DNA of 64,000 nucleotides from Oscillibacter sp. (GTDB lineage Bacteria; Bacillota; Clostridia; Oscillospirales; Oscillospiraceae). Position 1 is the stretch's first letter; each line of letters opens with the position of its first letter. The notes below the pieces were generated by a model that had not been told where the DNA came from, did no database searches, and worked only from the letters and a program-made list of their open reading frames with translations. Of this stretch, positions 42,324-52,218 are shown piece by piece. The translations under genes were made by a program, and so were the position numbers. Where the stretch lies: NCBI GenBank assembly GCA_017446225.1, contig JAFSRH010000018.1:1-64000 (forward strand), given 5' to 3'.

Positions 42324-43811
42324 TTACTTCAGAAAATCGAGTACCACGCGGTCCATCTCCGTCTTTTCGGCGGAGAGGTCAAAGCGGCGGGGTTTCTCCT
42401 TCAGGGCGGCCAGCCGTACGGGAACGGGCGTGCCCGTGGCCTCGTGGAGCCGGTCCAGTAAGGCGGTACCCGTAGCGGCGGACGGCTGTCCGATCGCTTC
42501 CAGAACGTGGTCACAGAATTTGTACGGGGAGGCGGTGGAGGCGAACACGGACACGGTACGGTCCCCGGTGGCGGCGCGGTACTGTTCCAGCACGTCCGCG
42601 GCTACCGCGGTATGGGTGTCAATGAGGTAACGGTACTCGCGCCAGTAACGGCCGATGGTATCGGACGTGCCGCGCTCATCGCAGAATCCGCCCCAGTATA
42701 ACCCGTTCAGGGCCGTTTTGATACGGTCCGAGACTTCATATTTTCCGTCCCGCGACAACGCCTCCATGTAGCCCCGGATCTCCGCGTCATTTTCCCCGGA
42801 GAGGTCATAGAGGAGCCGTTCCAGATTGGACGACACCAGAATGTCCATGGACGGACTCATGGTCATATAGAACTTCCGGTTCCGGTCATAGACGCCGGTC
42901 CGGAGGAAGTCCGTGAGGATATTGTTCCGGTTGGAGGCGCAAATCAGCTTCCCGACCGGCAGGCCCATGCGTTTGGCGTAGTAGGCGGCCAGAATGTCGC
43001 CGAAGTTCCCGGTGGGAACGCAGAAGTTCACGGGGTCCCCCATGGAAAGTACGCCGTCCCGGAGCAGGTCGCAGTACGCGGAGACATAGTAGACGATTTG
43101 GGGGAGAATGCGTCCCCAGTTGATGGAGTTGGCGGAGGAGAGAAAGACGCCGCGTTTGGAGAGCGCATCGCGGATGGACGCATCGGAAAAAATCCGCTTG
43201 ACGCCCGCCTGCGCGTCGTCAAAATTCCCGGCCACGGCGCAGACGCCGACATTGGCGCCTTCCTGTGTGACCATTTGCGCCTCCTGAATCTCCGATACGC
43301 CGTCCTTGGGGTAAAAGACCATAATGGACGTCCGCGGGACGTCCGCGAAGCCTTCCATAGCGGCCTTCCCGGTGTCGCCGGACGTGGCGACTAAAATGCA
43401 GGCGTTTTTTTCCTCGCCGGTCTTGACCAGCGCGGCCGACAGTAACCGGGGCAGCATTTGAAGGGCCATGTCCTTAAAGGCGGACGTGGGACCGTGCCAG
43501 AGTTCGAGACAGTACGTGGCGTCACGGACTTTCCGCAGAGGGGCGGCGGCGGGGGTGTCGAAGCGGTCGGGTCCGTACGCGCTTTCGGCAAAGGAAAGCA
43601 GTTCCGTTTCCGGGTAGTCGTCCAGATACAGGGCCATGACTTTCGCCGCCCGTACCGGGTACGGAGCCGGAATCAGGTCCCGTAAAAAGGCCTCGTTCAT
43701 CAGAGGTATCGTTTCGGGGGTGAGCAGTCCGCCGTCACGGGAGAGGCCCATTTGAATGGCTTGCGCCGCGCTCAGGCGGACGTTTTTGTCCCGTGTGCTC
43801 AAATATTTCAT
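42324..43811 (-). CDS. thrC: Threonine synthase
   Basis: A 495-residue PLP enzyme making threonine from O-phosphohomoserine. The N-terminal YLSTRDKNVRLSAAQAIQMG is typical; the PLP lysine lies in HGPTSAFKDMALQML. ATSGDTGKAAMEGFAD and VPTGNFGDILAAYYAKRMG bind the phosphate of the cofactor and substrate. The length fits the long (fungal/E. coli-like) class. GGAGG precedes the ATG. Follows yraN by 27 bases. Confidence 0.95.
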   Translation of the reverse strand: MKYLSTRDKNVRLSAAQAIQMGLSRDGGLLTPETIPLMNEAFLRDLIPAPYPVRAAKVMALYLDDYPETELLSFAESAYGPDRFDTPAAAPLRKVRDATYCLELWHGPTSAFKDMALQMLPRLLSAALVKTGEEKNACILVATSGDTGKAAMEGFADVPRTSIMVFYPKDGVSEIQEAQMVTQEGANVGVCAVAGNFDDAQAGVKRIFSDASIRDALSKRGVFLSSANSINWGRILPQIVYYVSAYCDLLRDGVLSMGDPVNFCVPTGNFGDILAAYYAKRMGLPVGKLICASNRNNILTDFLRTGVYDRNRKFYMTMSPSMDILVSSNLERLLYDLSGENDAEIRGYMEALSRDGKYEVSDRIKTALNGLYWGGFCDERGTSDTIGRYWREYRYLIDTHTAVAADVLEQYRAATGDRTVSVFASTASPYKFCDHVLEAIGQPSAATGTALLDRLHEATGTPVPVRLAALKEKPRRFDLSAEKTEMDRVVLDFLK

Positions 43812-43838
43812 GTTCTACGCCTCCTGTATCGGATTGGA

Positions 43839-44201
43839 TTATGTGAACGCGTCCGGGAGATAGTCCAGCCGGAAAAGGCCGTCCGGGTCGGCGCGGATTT
43901 CGGCCACGTCAAAGCGCGCGGGGGCGTCAAGGTTGTGTTCGCTCAGCCAGCAGGCGGCCGCTTTCCGTAGACGTTCCCGTTTCCGCGCGTCCACGGCCTC
44001 GCGTCCGGACATCAGGGCGTTGCGTTTCCGGAGCTTCACTTCCACGAAACAGATCACCCCGGACGGGTCCCGCGCGGTCAAATCCAGTTCCCCGTAGCGG
44101 CAACGCCACTGACGGGACAGGATGGCGTAACCGCGTTCGGACAGGTACCGCGCGGCAATGGTTTCGCCGGTATCGCCCCGGGCCTTTGGCGTGTCAGGCA
44201 T
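43839..44201 (-). CDS. yraN: YraN-family (UPF0102) endonuclease-like protein
   Basis: A 120-residue protein with the restriction-endonuclease-like motifs of UPF0102: GETIAARYLSERGYAILSRQ, YGELDLTARDPSGVICFVEV and a final RFDVAEI. The E...D...ExK pattern reads as GELD...FVEVK, so the catalytic core appears intact. Function is not well established. It overlaps rnhB by 8 bases, the standard neighbour. Confidence 0.9.
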   Translation of the reverse strand: MPDTPKARGDTGETIAARYLSERGYAILSRQWRCRYGELDLTARDPSGVICFVEVKLRKRNALMSGREAVDARKRERLRKAAACWLSEHNLDAPARFDVAEIRADPDGLFRLDYLPDAFT

Positions 44202-44820
44202 GGCGCAAGGCCTCCCACTTTTTCAGGTAACTTTTCCGGTGTTCGGGACAGGGTCCGTACCTGTCCAGCATGGCGTAATGGAGTTTCGTTCCGTAACCCT
44301 TATGCTTGGCGAAGCCGTAGAGCGGGTAACGCCGGTCCAGTTCCGTGACAACGTACCGGTCCCGGCTGACTTTCGCCAGTACGGACGCCGCCGCGATGGA
44401 CGCGCTTTTGGAGTCCCCGCCCACAATCAGCGCGTGGGGCGTACGGATGGACGCGGACCGTCCGCGGTCCCGGTTGCCGTCCACAAGGGCGATATCCGGC
44501 CGGAGCGGCAGGGCGTCAATGGCCGTCTGCATGGCCTTCATACGCGCGCTGAGAATATCCGTGGCGTCAATCTCGGCGGCCTCCACGCGCGCCACGCTCC
44601 ACGCCGCCGCCGTACGGACAATGACGTCATAGAGCGCTTCCCGGCGTTTTTCGGAAAGTTTTTTGGAATCGTTCAGGCCGGGGATGTCCGCGCCGAACGG
44701 CAGAACGATGGCGGCGGCGTACACGGGACCGGCCAGCGGTCCGGCCCCCGCCTCATCGCACCCGCACACAGTCTCATAACCCGCCGCCCGCTGTTCCTGT
44801 TCGTATGCCCACCAGTTCAT
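44194..44820 (-). CDS. rnhB: Ribonuclease HII
   Basis: A 208-residue enzyme removing ribonucleotides from DNA. Active-site motif GCDEAGAGPLAGPVYAAAIV holds the paired acidic residues; LNDSKKLSEKRREAL, DIALVDGNRD and ASIAAASVLAKVSRDRY complete it. N-terminal WWAYEQEQRAAG is usual. Placed between rbgA and yraN as in many Firmicutes. Confidence 0.95.
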   Translation of the reverse strand: MNWWAYEQEQRAAGYETVCGCDEAGAGPLAGPVYAAAIVLPFGADIPGLNDSKKLSEKRREALYDVIVRTAAAWSVARVEAAEIDATDILSARMKAMQTAIDALPLRPDIALVDGNRDRGRSASIRTPHALIVGGDSKSASIAAASVLAKVSRDRYVVTELDRRYPLYGFAKHKGYGTKLHYAMLDRYGPCPEHRKSYLKKWEALRHA

Positions 44821-44830
44821 ATTGCAAGCC

Positions 44831-45703
44831 TCATTCCGGAGAGTCCAGCGTCAGACGGCCCAGCTTGCCGGCGCGGTACTCGTCCAGCAAAATGCGGGCC
44901 ATACGTTCCGTGTCGATTTCCCCGCCGGGGAGCAGAAAGCCGCGTTTCCGTCCGGCGGCTTCCAGCAGACGGAAGCCGTACCCGACTTCGGTTTCCGCGG
45001 CGTCCCGGGGCGGGACGTCCGGGAGTTTGTAGGCCTCCCGCAGACGTTCCGGCGCGGCCGCGGCCAGATACGCCATAAAGTGACAGCCTAACGTTTCCGT
45101 GTCCAGAATTTCGTCTTTGACGGCCCCTGTAAAGGCCAGACGCATTCCAACGGCTTCGTCTCCGAATTTGGGCCACAGGATTCCGGGCGTGTCCAGCAGT
45201 TCCAGCCGCCTGTCGACCGGGACCCACTGTCCGGCGCGGGTCACGCCGGGGCGGTCCTCCGCCTTGGCCACGTTCCGCCCCGCAACGCGGTTAATAAACG
45301 TGGACTTGCCGACATTCGGAATCCCCAGTACCATGACGCGCGCCACGCGCCCGGACTGTCCCTTTTCCGCGTACGCTCTTAACTTGTCGGCGAGCAATTC
45401 CCGCACGGCGGCGGCGAATTTCCCGGCGCCGCGTCCGCTTTTGGCGTCCGTGACCAGCACGGCGTAACCGGCGGCGCGGAAGAAGTCGCCCCAGCGCGCG
45501 GTAGCGTCCGGGTCGGCCTGATCGGCACGGTTCAGAATGATGAGGCGCGGCTTCCCCGCCGTCAGACCGGCCACGTCCGGGTTACGGCTCGATGCCGGAA
45601 TCCGCGCGTCTAAAATTTCACAGACGGCGTCCACCTGCCGGAGACGTTCCGCAATCAGGCGGCGGGTCTTGGCCATGTGGCCCGGGTACCATTGTACGTT
45701 CAT
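44831..45703 (-). CDS. rbgA: Ribosome biogenesis GTPase RbgA/YlqF
   Basis: The 290 residues have circularly permuted GTPase motifs: G4 IILNRADQADP first, then G1 VLGIPNVGKSTFINRVAG, RPGVTRAGQW and G3 LLDTPGILWPKFG. The start MNVQWYPGHMAKTRRLI is diagnostic, so the ATG at 45703 is chosen although no strong ribosome site precedes it; it starts 7 bases after lepB and is probably coupled. It acts in assembly of the 50S subunit. Confidence 0.94.
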   Translation of the reverse strand: MNVQWYPGHMAKTRRLIAERLRQVDAVCEILDARIPASSRNPDVAGLTAGKPRLIILNRADQADPDATARWGDFFRAAGYAVLVTDAKSGRGAGKFAAAVRELLADKLRAYAEKGQSGRVARVMVLGIPNVGKSTFINRVAGRNVAKAEDRPGVTRAGQWVPVDRRLELLDTPGILWPKFGDEAVGMRLAFTGAVKDEILDTETLGCHFMAYLAAAAPERLREAYKLPDVPPRDAAETEVGYGFRLLEAAGRKRGFLLPGGEIDTERMARILLDEYRAGKLGRLTLDSPE

Positions 45704-45710
45704 ACGCGGT

Positions 45711-46313
45711 TCAGGCCAGAACGCCGATACGGGAAAACTCCCGCGCTTCGGTCTCGGAGTCGGGTCCGGGGAAGAGCAGGAACACCGCGCGGCCGATGAC
45801 ATAGCGCGTGTCCACGGTGCCCAGACGGCTGTGGCGGCTGTCGCTGGAATGGTTGCGGTTGTCGCCCATGACAAAAATACTGCCCTTCGGGACCGTCAGG
45901 GGGAACGCGGTCCCCTCCTCTTCGTACGTCAGTTCGTTGACGTACGGCTCGTCCAGCGCGAGGCCGTCCACGTAGACGATACCGGCGCGGAAATCGATGT
46001 CGACCGTCTGCCCCTCCGTGGCGATCACGCGTTTGACGATGGGCTTTTCGTCAAACGTTTCCTTGCGCAGAATGACAATGTCCTTGTAACTGTAGTCGTG
46101 GTACAGCAGGGAACTGAGCACAAGGAGCCGGTCCCCGTGCTGAAGCGTGGGGAGCATGGAATGCCCGTCCACGCCGATCAGGCGCACCACGAACGTAAAG
46201 AGCAGGACCACCAGCAGTACGGAGGACACCAGAGCCTGTATCCACTCGAACAAGTCCCGCACGGGGTCCTTTTTGACGGTTTCCTCTCCGCGGCCGGATT
46301 CCTCCATCATCAT
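45711..46313 (-). CDS. lepB: Signal peptidase I
   Basis: A 200-residue membrane peptidase that removes signal peptides. One membrane span (LVSSVLLVVLLFTFVVRLI) precedes the catalytic serine in DGHSMLPTLQHGD; the lysine is in IVKRVIATEGQTVD and the C-terminal motif is FVMGDNRNHSSDSR. The ATG at 46313 has GGAGG 10 bases upstream; two further in-frame ATGs follow. It sits between rplS and rbgA. Confidence 0.94.
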   Translation of the reverse strand: MMMEESGRGEETVKKDPVRDLFEWIQALVSSVLLVVLLFTFVVRLIGVDGHSMLPTLQHGDRLLVLSSLLYHDYSYKDIVILRKETFDEKPIVKRVIATEGQTVDIDFRAGIVYVDGLALDEPYVNELTYEEEGTAFPLTVPKGSIFVMGDNRNHSSDSRHSRLGTVDTRYVIGRAVFLLFPGPDSETEAREFSRIGVLA

Positions 46314-46373
46314 GACGTCATTTCCTCCCTCACTTTCAAGAAAGAGAGAGGCGTCCGCCTCTCTCCCGCGCAA

Positions 46374-46715
46374 TCAGAGCTTCTCCTTGATTTTGGCCCG
46401 TTTGCCCACGCGTCCGCGCAGGTAGTAGAGCTTGGCGCGGCGGACCACGCCGCGGCGGACCACCTGAATGGTGTCGATAGACGGGGAGTGGAGCGGGAAC
46501 ACCTTTTCCACGCCCACGCCGTAGGAAATACGCCGTACGGTGATGGTTTCGCCGATTCCGCCGTGTTTCCGGGCGATGACAATGCCCTCGAACACCTGAA
46601 TTCGTTCGCGGGAACCCTCTTTGACTTTGACGTGCACGCGCACGGTGTCGCCCACGGCGACCTTGGGAAGCTCTTTTTCGAGCGCCTCCCGGTTCAGTTC
46701 AGCAATCAGGTCCAT
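46374..46715 (-). CDS. rplS: 50S ribosomal protein L19
   Basis: A 113-residue protein, full length. Motifs: [55 protein letters not shown] and [20 protein letters not shown]19 lies at the interface of the two subunits. A GGAGG precedes the ATG. First gene of a long minus-strand run, with its own promoter at 46790-46818. Confidence 0.97.
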   Translation of the reverse strand: MDLIAELNREALEKELPKVAVGDTVRVHVKVKEGSRERIQVFEGIVIARKHGGIGETITVRRISYGVGVEKVFPLHSPSIDTIQVVRRGVVRRAKLYYLRGRVGKRAKIKEKL

Positions 46716-46789
46716 GGTTATCCTCCTTGGTTATAGGCGTTCGTGCGCCGCAACGCGCAGAGGACCGCCCTTTTTCAAAAAGCCCCCAC

Positions 46790-46818
46790 AGCGTACCACA
46801 GTTTGACCCAAATTGCAA
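46790..46818 (-). promoter_or_regulatory. Promoter of the rplS operon
   Basis: On the minus strand TTGCAA (46818-46813), 17 bases, then TACGCT (46795-46790) with TGG directly before it (extended -10). About 75 bases before the rplS start. Confidence 0.65.
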
Positions 46819-47004
46819 GCGTTATTTTTCGATTTTTTCGTGTAGGCGGCGAATTTGCGAATTCCGTAGACTTGGTGAAATACGCCGCGCCCTTTTGGCG
46901 TCTCCGTGACATTGCACAGGAACGCGGGGAGGGCGTCGGGCGGCGGGGCGGCAAAAAAAATTGTGCCAAAATCGCAAAAGACGCTTTTGTTTTCGCGGAA
47001 AGTG

Positions 47005-47013
47005 TGGTACAAT
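47005..47013 (+). promoter_or_regulatory. Extended -10 promoter of gyrB
   Basis: TGGTACAAT: TG, one base, TACAAT (47008-47013). The -35 region is only TTTTGT at 17 bases. Start codon 34 bases downstream, with AAAGGA before it. Confidence 0.5.
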
Positions 47014-47047
47014 GGAGGGACAACAACAGGGAAAGGAACGCCCCGCA

Positions 47048-48964
47048 ATGGAAGTCACAAACGCCTATGACGCCTCTGAAATTCAGGTCCTTGAGGGTCT
47101 CGAAGCCGTCCGGAAACGCCCGGGTATGTACATCGGCTCCACCTCTTCCAGCGGCCTGCACCATCTGGTCTATGAAATCGTGGATAACTGCGTAGACGAA
47201 GCCCTTGCCGGATTCTGTACCGAAATCCTCGTCCAAATCAATGACGGCGACACCGTGACCGTCACCGACAACGGCCGCGGAATCCCGGTCGATATTCAGG
47301 CCCAGACCGGCCGCCCCGCGCTGGAAGTCGTGTACACCGTCCTGCACGCCGGGGGCAAGTTCGGCGGCGGCGGCTACAAGGTCTCCGGCGGTCTCCACGG
47401 CGTGGGCGCGTCCGTGGTCAACGCCCTGTCCGAGTGGCTCACCGTTCAGGTGCACCGGGACGGCAACATCTATGAAATGAAGTTCGCGCGCGGGGAAGTC
47501 GTGGAGCCGCTGACCGTGGTCGGCGCGACCGACCGCACCGGAACCACCGTCACGTTTAAGCCCGACCCGCAAATTTTTGAGGAAACCCGCTACGATTACG
47601 ACATCCTCCGCACCCGTATGCGGGAAGAGGCCTTTCTGACCGCCGGCCTCCATATCCGCACCGTGGACGCCCGTCCCGGACAGGAACAGGAACATTCCAT
47701 GTGCTACCGCGGCGGAATCCGCGAGTTCGTCACGTGGCTGAACAAGAACCGTGAGCCGCTCCATCCGGAAGTCATCTACATGACCGCGCAGCGCGGGGAT
47801 TCCGTGGCCGAAATCGCCATGCAGTACCATGACGGTTACAACGAGACCATCTTCTCTTTTGCCAACAACGTCCACACCCCCGAAGGCGGTATGCACGAAG
47901 AGGGCTTTAAACGCGCTTTGACGTCCGTCCTCAACGCCTACGGGCATAAAATGAAGTTGCTTAAGGACGATGAAAAAGTCTCCGGGGAGGACTGCCGCGA
48001 AGGCCTGACCTGTGTCATCTCCGTAAAGCTCACCGAAGCCCAGTTCGAGGGACAGACCAAGGCCAAACTCGGAAACTCCGAAATTCGGACCCTTGTCAAC
48101 GCTATGGTCTCCGACAAACTGGAAACGTTCCTTGAGGAAAGCCCCCGGACCGCCCGCGCCATCATTGACAAGGCCATGACCGCGAGCCGCGCCCGGGAGG
48201 CGGCCAAAAAGGCCCGGGAATCCATCCGGCGGAAAACCGGGCTGGAGTCCGGACAAATGCCCGACAAGTTACAGGACTGCAACGAGCGGGACCCGTCCCT
48301 GTGCGAAATCTACATTGTGGAGGGCGATTCCGCCGCCGGTTCGGCCATTCAGGGCCGGGACTCCCGCTTTCAGGCGATACTCTCCATGTGGGGCAAAATG
48401 CTGAACGTGGAAAAGGCCCGCGCCGATAAGATTTACGGCAACGACAAACTCTATCCCATGATTGTCGCCCTTGGGGCCGGAATCGGCAACGAGTTCAACA
48501 TTGACAAGCTCCGCTATCACAAAATCATCATCATGGCGGACGCCGATGTGGACGGCGCCCATATTCGTACCTTGCTTCTGACGTTCTTCTTCCGCTATAT
48601 GCGCCCCCTGATTGAGCGCGGCTACGTCTACTCCGCCGTCCCGCCGCTCTACAAACTCACGCGCGGGAAAACGGTCCGCGTGGCCTACTCGGATGCCGAA
48701 CGCGACCGCGTCAGCGCCGAACTGCGCGCCGGAAACCCGAATGTCAAGGTTGACATCAACCGCTTCAAGGGCCTCGGCGAAATGGACCCCCACGAGCTTT
48801 GGGAAACCACCATGGACCCCGAACGCCGTTCCTTACGCCGTATCACGCTGGATGACGCCGTCCGCGCCGATGAGGTCTTTACGATCCTGATGGGCGAACA
48901 GGTCGAACCGCGGAAGGAATGGATTGAACGGAACGCCATGTACGCCGTCAATATCGACATCTGA
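47048..48964 (+). CDS. gyrB: DNA gyrase subunit B
   Basis: A 638-residue ATPase subunit of gyrase. GHKL motifs: [45 protein letters not shown] and [20 protein letters not shown]. Toprim: [20 protein letters not shown] and [18 protein letters not shown]. The ATG at 47048 begins [20 protein letters not shown]. Length fits Firmicutes GyrB, without the large insert of proteobacteria. Two small membrane protein genes separate it from gyrA. Confidence 0.95.
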   Translation: MEVTNAYDASEIQVLEGLEAVRKRPGMYIGSTSSSGLHHLVYEIVDNCVDEALAGFCTEILVQINDGDTVTVTDNGRGIPVDIQAQTGRPALEVVYTVLHAGGKFGGGGYKVSGGLHGVGASVVNALSEWLTVQVHRDGNIYEMKFARGEVVEPLTVVGATDRTGTTVTFKPDPQIFEETRYDYDILRTRMREEAFLTAGLHIRTVDARPGQEQEHSMCYRGGIREFVTWLNKNREPLHPEVIYMTAQRGDSVAEIAMQYHDGYNETIFSFANNVHTPEGGMHEEGFKRALTSVLNAYGHKMKLLKDDEKVSGEDCREGLTCVISVKLTEAQFEGQTKAKLGNSEIRTLVNAMVSDKLETFLEESPRTARAIIDKAMTASRAREAAKKARESIRRKTGLESGQMPDKLQDCNERDPSLCEIYIVEGDSAAGSAIQGRDSRFQAILSMWGKMLNVEKARADKIYGNDKLYPMIVALGAGIGNEFNIDKLRYHKIIIMADADVDGAHIRTLLLTFFFRYMRPLIERGYVYSAVPPLYKLTRGKTVRVAYSDAERDRVSAELRAGNPNVKVDINRFKGLGEMDPHELWETTMDPERRSLRRITLDDAVRADEVFTILMGEQVEPRKEWIERNAMYAVNIDI

Positions 48965-49016
48965 CACGCTTTCCGCGTACAACGCGGTGCGAATAATTTT
49001 ACAGGAGGTCTTTTCC

Positions 49017-49331
49017 ATGACCATTTCACTGACCAGTATCCTTTGCGGCGTGTTCGGCTTTCTGCTCGGAAGCGCGGGCGTAGCGCAGGGGACCCGTAAG
49101 CGCAACCCGCTTTTGTTTTTGCTGGGCCTCTGCTTTTTCCTTGCCGGGGCCGTCTCGTGCTTCCTGACGCTGGTGGACCGCGCGGTAGAGGAAGTCAAAG
49201 AGGAAGAGGAGGCGGAGGAAGCGGAACAAGTGGCCGAAGAAACGGAAACCGCCGCCCCCGCCGAAGAATCCGCTCCCGTAAAGCAACCCGCCCCCGAAGA
49301 ATCCGCCCCCTCACAGGAGGACGCCGAATGA
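49017..49331 (+). CDS. Small membrane protein with acidic tail (between gyrB and gyrA)
   Basis: The 104 residues include two membrane spans (LTSILCGVFGFLLGSAGVAQ and PLLFLLGLCFFLAGAVSCFL), a 45-residue cytoplasmic tail of Glu, Ala and Pro (VKEEEEAEEAEQVAEETE), and no recognised family. The ATG at 49017 has AGGAGG 8 bases upstream. It overlaps the next gene by 4 bases (ATGA). It lies 52 bases after gyrB; a small CCGCG/CGCGG hairpin stands in the gap. Function unknown. Confidence 0.7.
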   Translation: MTISLTSILCGVFGFLLGSAGVAQGTRKRNPLLFLLGLCFFLAGAVSCFLTLVDRAVEEVKEEEEAEEAEQVAEETETAAPAEESAPVKQPAPEESAPSQEDAE

Positions 49332-49630
49332 ACCTGTTGAAAACGCCTCTGAAAGCCTCCAAGGATTTCATGGGACGGCTGTTTCACTCCGCCGTGAAGG
49401 CCGAACGTCAACGCGCCGAAATCGAGTTTTCACGCCGTGTCCGTCCGGCGCTGGCGTTCAGCGTGGCGGAAGGCGTGCTGGGCCTGTTCACGCTCTGCTC
49501 GGCGGCGTCCCGCAAGAGCTGGTTTTCCTACGCTATGGGAACCATGCTTCTGTGCGTCTGCTGTGGACACGCCTTCCTTGATATCCGGGACCAGAAGGTG
49601 CTGGACCTGCTTTCGGAGAAACTGTCCTGA
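49328..49630 (+). CDS. Small hypothetical membrane protein (between gyrB and gyrA)
   Basis: The 100 residues start at an ATG overlapping the previous stop. A basic amphipathic N-terminus (KTPLKASKDFMGRLFHSAVKAERQ) precedes two hydrophobic stretches (LAFSVAEGVLGLFTLCSAAS and SYAMGTMLLCVCCGHAFL). No family recognised. It is followed by gyrA 29 bases on. Coupling to the previous gene suggests the two proteins act together. Confidence 0.7.
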   Translation: MNLLKTPLKASKDFMGRLFHSAVKAERQRAEIEFSRRVRPALAFSVAEGVLGLFTLCSAASRKSWFSYAMGTMLLCVCCGHAFLDIRDQKVLDLLSEKLS

Positions 49631-49659
49631 TACCCTAAACCATGCAAGGAGATTTTACA

Positions 49660-52161
49660 ATGGCGCATAACAGAGACTATCAACCACAGGACATTTCGTT
49701 TCCCGATCAGGTCATCACGGAATCCCGGCTCGTGGACGAAATGGAAAAATCTTACATTGAGTATGCCATGAGCGTCATTGTGGGCCGCGCCCTGCCGGAC
49801 GTCCGGGACGGTCTGAAGCCCGTACACCGCCGCATTCTGTACGCAATGTATGAGGACGGGCTGACGTCTGACAAACCGTTCCGCAAGTCGGCCACGACCG
49901 TGGGCGAAGTGCTCGGTAAGTACCATCCCCACGGGGACGCGTCCGTGTATGACGCCATGGTCCGGCTCGCGCAGGATTTTTCCATGAGATACACGCTCGT
50001 GGACGGCCACGGAAACTTTGGCTCCGTGGACGGCGACCCGCCCGCCGCCTATCGTTATACCGAAGCGCGGCTTTCCAAAATCTCCAACGAAATGCTCCGC
50101 GATATCGACCGCAATACCGTGGACTGGGACCCGAACTTTGACGAAAACCGCAAAGAGCCTCGCGTACTTCCGGCCCGGTTTCCGAATCTGCTGGTGAACG
50201 GATCTTCCGGTATCGCCGTGGGCATGGCAACCAATATCCCGCCGCACAACCTGCGGGAAGTGATCGGGGCGTGTATTTGCGTACTCGACAACCCGGACGC
50301 CACGTTATCCGACCTCATGCAGCACATCAAAGGCCCCGACTTCCCCACGCGCGGGATTATCATGGGCCGGAGCGGCATTCGCGCCGCCTACGCCACCGGA
50401 CGCGGCAGAATCCTGATCCGCGCGCGGCACGAGTTTGAGGAATTCGGCCGCGACCGGACCCGTATTGTCATTACCGAACTGCCCTATCAGGTCAACAAGC
50501 GGCAGTTGATACGCAACATCGCCGAACAGGTCAAGGACAAGCGTCTGGAGGGCATTTCCGACCTGCGGGACGAGACCGACCGCAACGGTATGCGGATTGT
50601 CATCGAACTGAAAAAGGACGCCAATCCGCAAGTCGTGCTCAATCGCCTGTTCGCCCAGACGGCGTTACAGTCCAGTTTCGCGGTCATTCTGCTGGCGCTG
50701 GTCGATAACCAGAAACAGCCCCGTATTCTCTCTCTGCGCCACATCCTTGACGAGTACCTGACGTTTCAGGAGGAAGTCATCACCCGCCGGACCCGGTACG
50801 ACCTGAACAAGGCGCAGGAACGCGCGCATTTGCTCGAAGGCCTGCTTGTCGCCCAAAGCAACATTGACGAAGTCATCCGGATCATCCGGAGCAGTTACGA
50901 CAACGCCCGGGAAAACCTCATGGAACGCTTCCGGCTGGACGAAATTCAGGCGCAGGCGATTTGTGATATGCGCCTGATCGCCCTGCAAGGCCTCAACCGC
51001 GAAAAGCTCGAAACCGAGTACCGGGAACTGGAAGAACAGATTGCCTATTTCCAACGGGTTTTGGCGGATCCCGCCCTTGTCCGGCGGATTCTCAAAGAAG
51101 AACTGATTGCCATTTCCGGCCGGTTCGGGGACGAGCGCATGACCGAAATACAGGACGTGGAAGATGACCTCGATATTGAGGACTTAATCGAAGAGGAAGA
51201 ATGCGTCTTTACGCTCACAGAGGCCGGATATATCAAACGGACGCCCGTAAGCGAATACGCCGGACAGTCACGCGGCGGCATGGGGCGGCGCGGAATCACC
51301 ACCCGCGAAGAGGACGTTGTCACGGACGTGTTCACCGCCTCCACCCATGACTATATCTTTTTCTTCACCGACACCGGAAAAGTCTACCGCAAGAAGGGCT
51401 ATCAGATTCCGGAATCGGGCAAGGCGGCCAAAGGCGCGGCCGTGGTGAACATTCTGCCCGTGGAACCCGGCGAACGCGTCCAGACCATCATCCACACGAA
51501 AACCATAGACGACCCGCAATGCCGTTTTCTGGCCATGGTCACGCGGAACGGTACCGTAAAGCGTCTGCCCGTGGAGACCCTGCGCAACGTACGGAACCAC
51601 GGCATTCGCGCCCTGACTCTGGACGATGGCGACCGCCTCATTGCCGTGCGCGAAACGGACGGCAATCAGAATCTGCTGATAGCCTCCCATAACGGACAGG
51701 CCGTATGTTTCCCGGAATCGGAAATCCGTCCCATGGGGCGTACGGCCGCGGGGGTGCGCGGTATCCGGCTTCGGGACGGGGACTTTGTAGTCGGCGCGGA
51801 CCGCGCCGCCCCGGGAATGACCGTGCTGTCCGTCACGGAAAACGGCTTCGGGAAGCGTTCGCCGGTGGAGGACTACCGCCTGACCGCGCGCGGCGGCTAC
51901 GGCGTGCGCAATTATACCGTCACCGAAAAAACGGGCAAAATTGTCGGGGTGCGTGTCGTGGACGGATCGGAGGACGTCCTGCTGATGTCCCGGAACGGAA
52001 ACCTGCTCCGAACCGCGGTACAGCGTATCAAGACCGCCGGACGCGCCACACAGGGCGTCATTGTCATGCGCTTCCGGGAGGACGGCGACCAGTTGATTTC
52101 CATGGCCCTTGCCTCGTCCGAACTGGACCCCCCGGAGGAACTCCCGCCCGTTTCCGTGTAA
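49660..52161 (+). CDS. gyrA: DNA gyrase subunit A
   Basis: An 833-residue DNA-cleaving subunit. Motifs: [54 protein letters not shown] with the catalytic tyrosine, and the C-terminal beta-pinwheel including [13 protein letters not shown] (GyrA box, which distinguishes GyrA from ParC). The ATG at 49660 has AAGGAG 8 bases upstream; an ATG 18 bases before is less good. The quinolone-contact serine (Ser83 in E. coli) is alanine here (GDAS). Confidence 0.95.
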   Translation: MAHNRDYQPQDISFPDQVITESRLVDEMEKSYIEYAMSVIVGRALPDVRDGLKPVHRRILYAMYEDGLTSDKPFRKSATTVGEVLGKYHPHGDASVYDAMVRLAQDFSMRYTLVDGHGNFGSVDGDPPAAYRYTEARLSKISNEMLRDIDRNTVDWDPNFDENRKEPRVLPARFPNLLVNGSSGIAVGMATNIPPHNLREVIGACICVLDNPDATLSDLMQHIKGPDFPTRGIIMGRSGIRAAYATGRGRILIRARHEFEEFGRDRTRIVITELPYQVNKRQLIRNIAEQVKDKRLEGISDLRDETDRNGMRIVIELKKDANPQVVLNRLFAQTALQSSFAVILLALVDNQKQPRILSLRHILDEYLTFQEEVITRRTRYDLNKAQERAHLLEGLLVAQSNIDEVIRIIRSSYDNARENLMERFRLDEIQAQAICDMRLIALQGLNREKLETEYRELEEQIAYFQRVLADPALVRRILKEELIAISGRFGDERMTEIQDVEDDLDIEDLIEEEECVFTLTEAGYIKRTPVSEYAGQSRGGMGRRGITTREEDVVTDVFTASTHDYIFFFTDTGKVYRKKGYQIPESGKAAKGAAVVNILPVEPGERVQTIIHTKTIDDPQCRFLAMVTRNGTVKRLPVETLRNVRNHGIRALTLDDGDRLIAVRETDGNQNLLIASHNGQAVCFPESEIRPMGRTAAGVRGIRLRDGDFVVGADRAAPGMTVLSVTENGFGKRSPVEDYRLTARGGYGVRNYTVTEKTGKIVGVRVVDGSEDVLLMSRNGNLLRTAVQRIKTAGRATQGVIVMRFREDGDQLISMALASSELDPPEELPPVSV

Positions 52162-52218
52162 CACAGGACCCTTTCCGCGTACTCCGCGGGGGGCGTCCGC
52201 TCCATGGAGGAACCGTTC

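Larger units (their letters stand above)
46716..47047. other. Divergent rplS-gyrB intergenic region
   Basis: About 330 bases with no gene, holding the rplS promoter (minus, 46790-46818) and the gyrB promoter (plus, about 47005-47013). The middle (46820-46950) is A/T-rich then G/C-rich and shows nothing else recognisable. No leader hairpin with a T-tract was seen on the rplS side. Confidence 0.55.
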
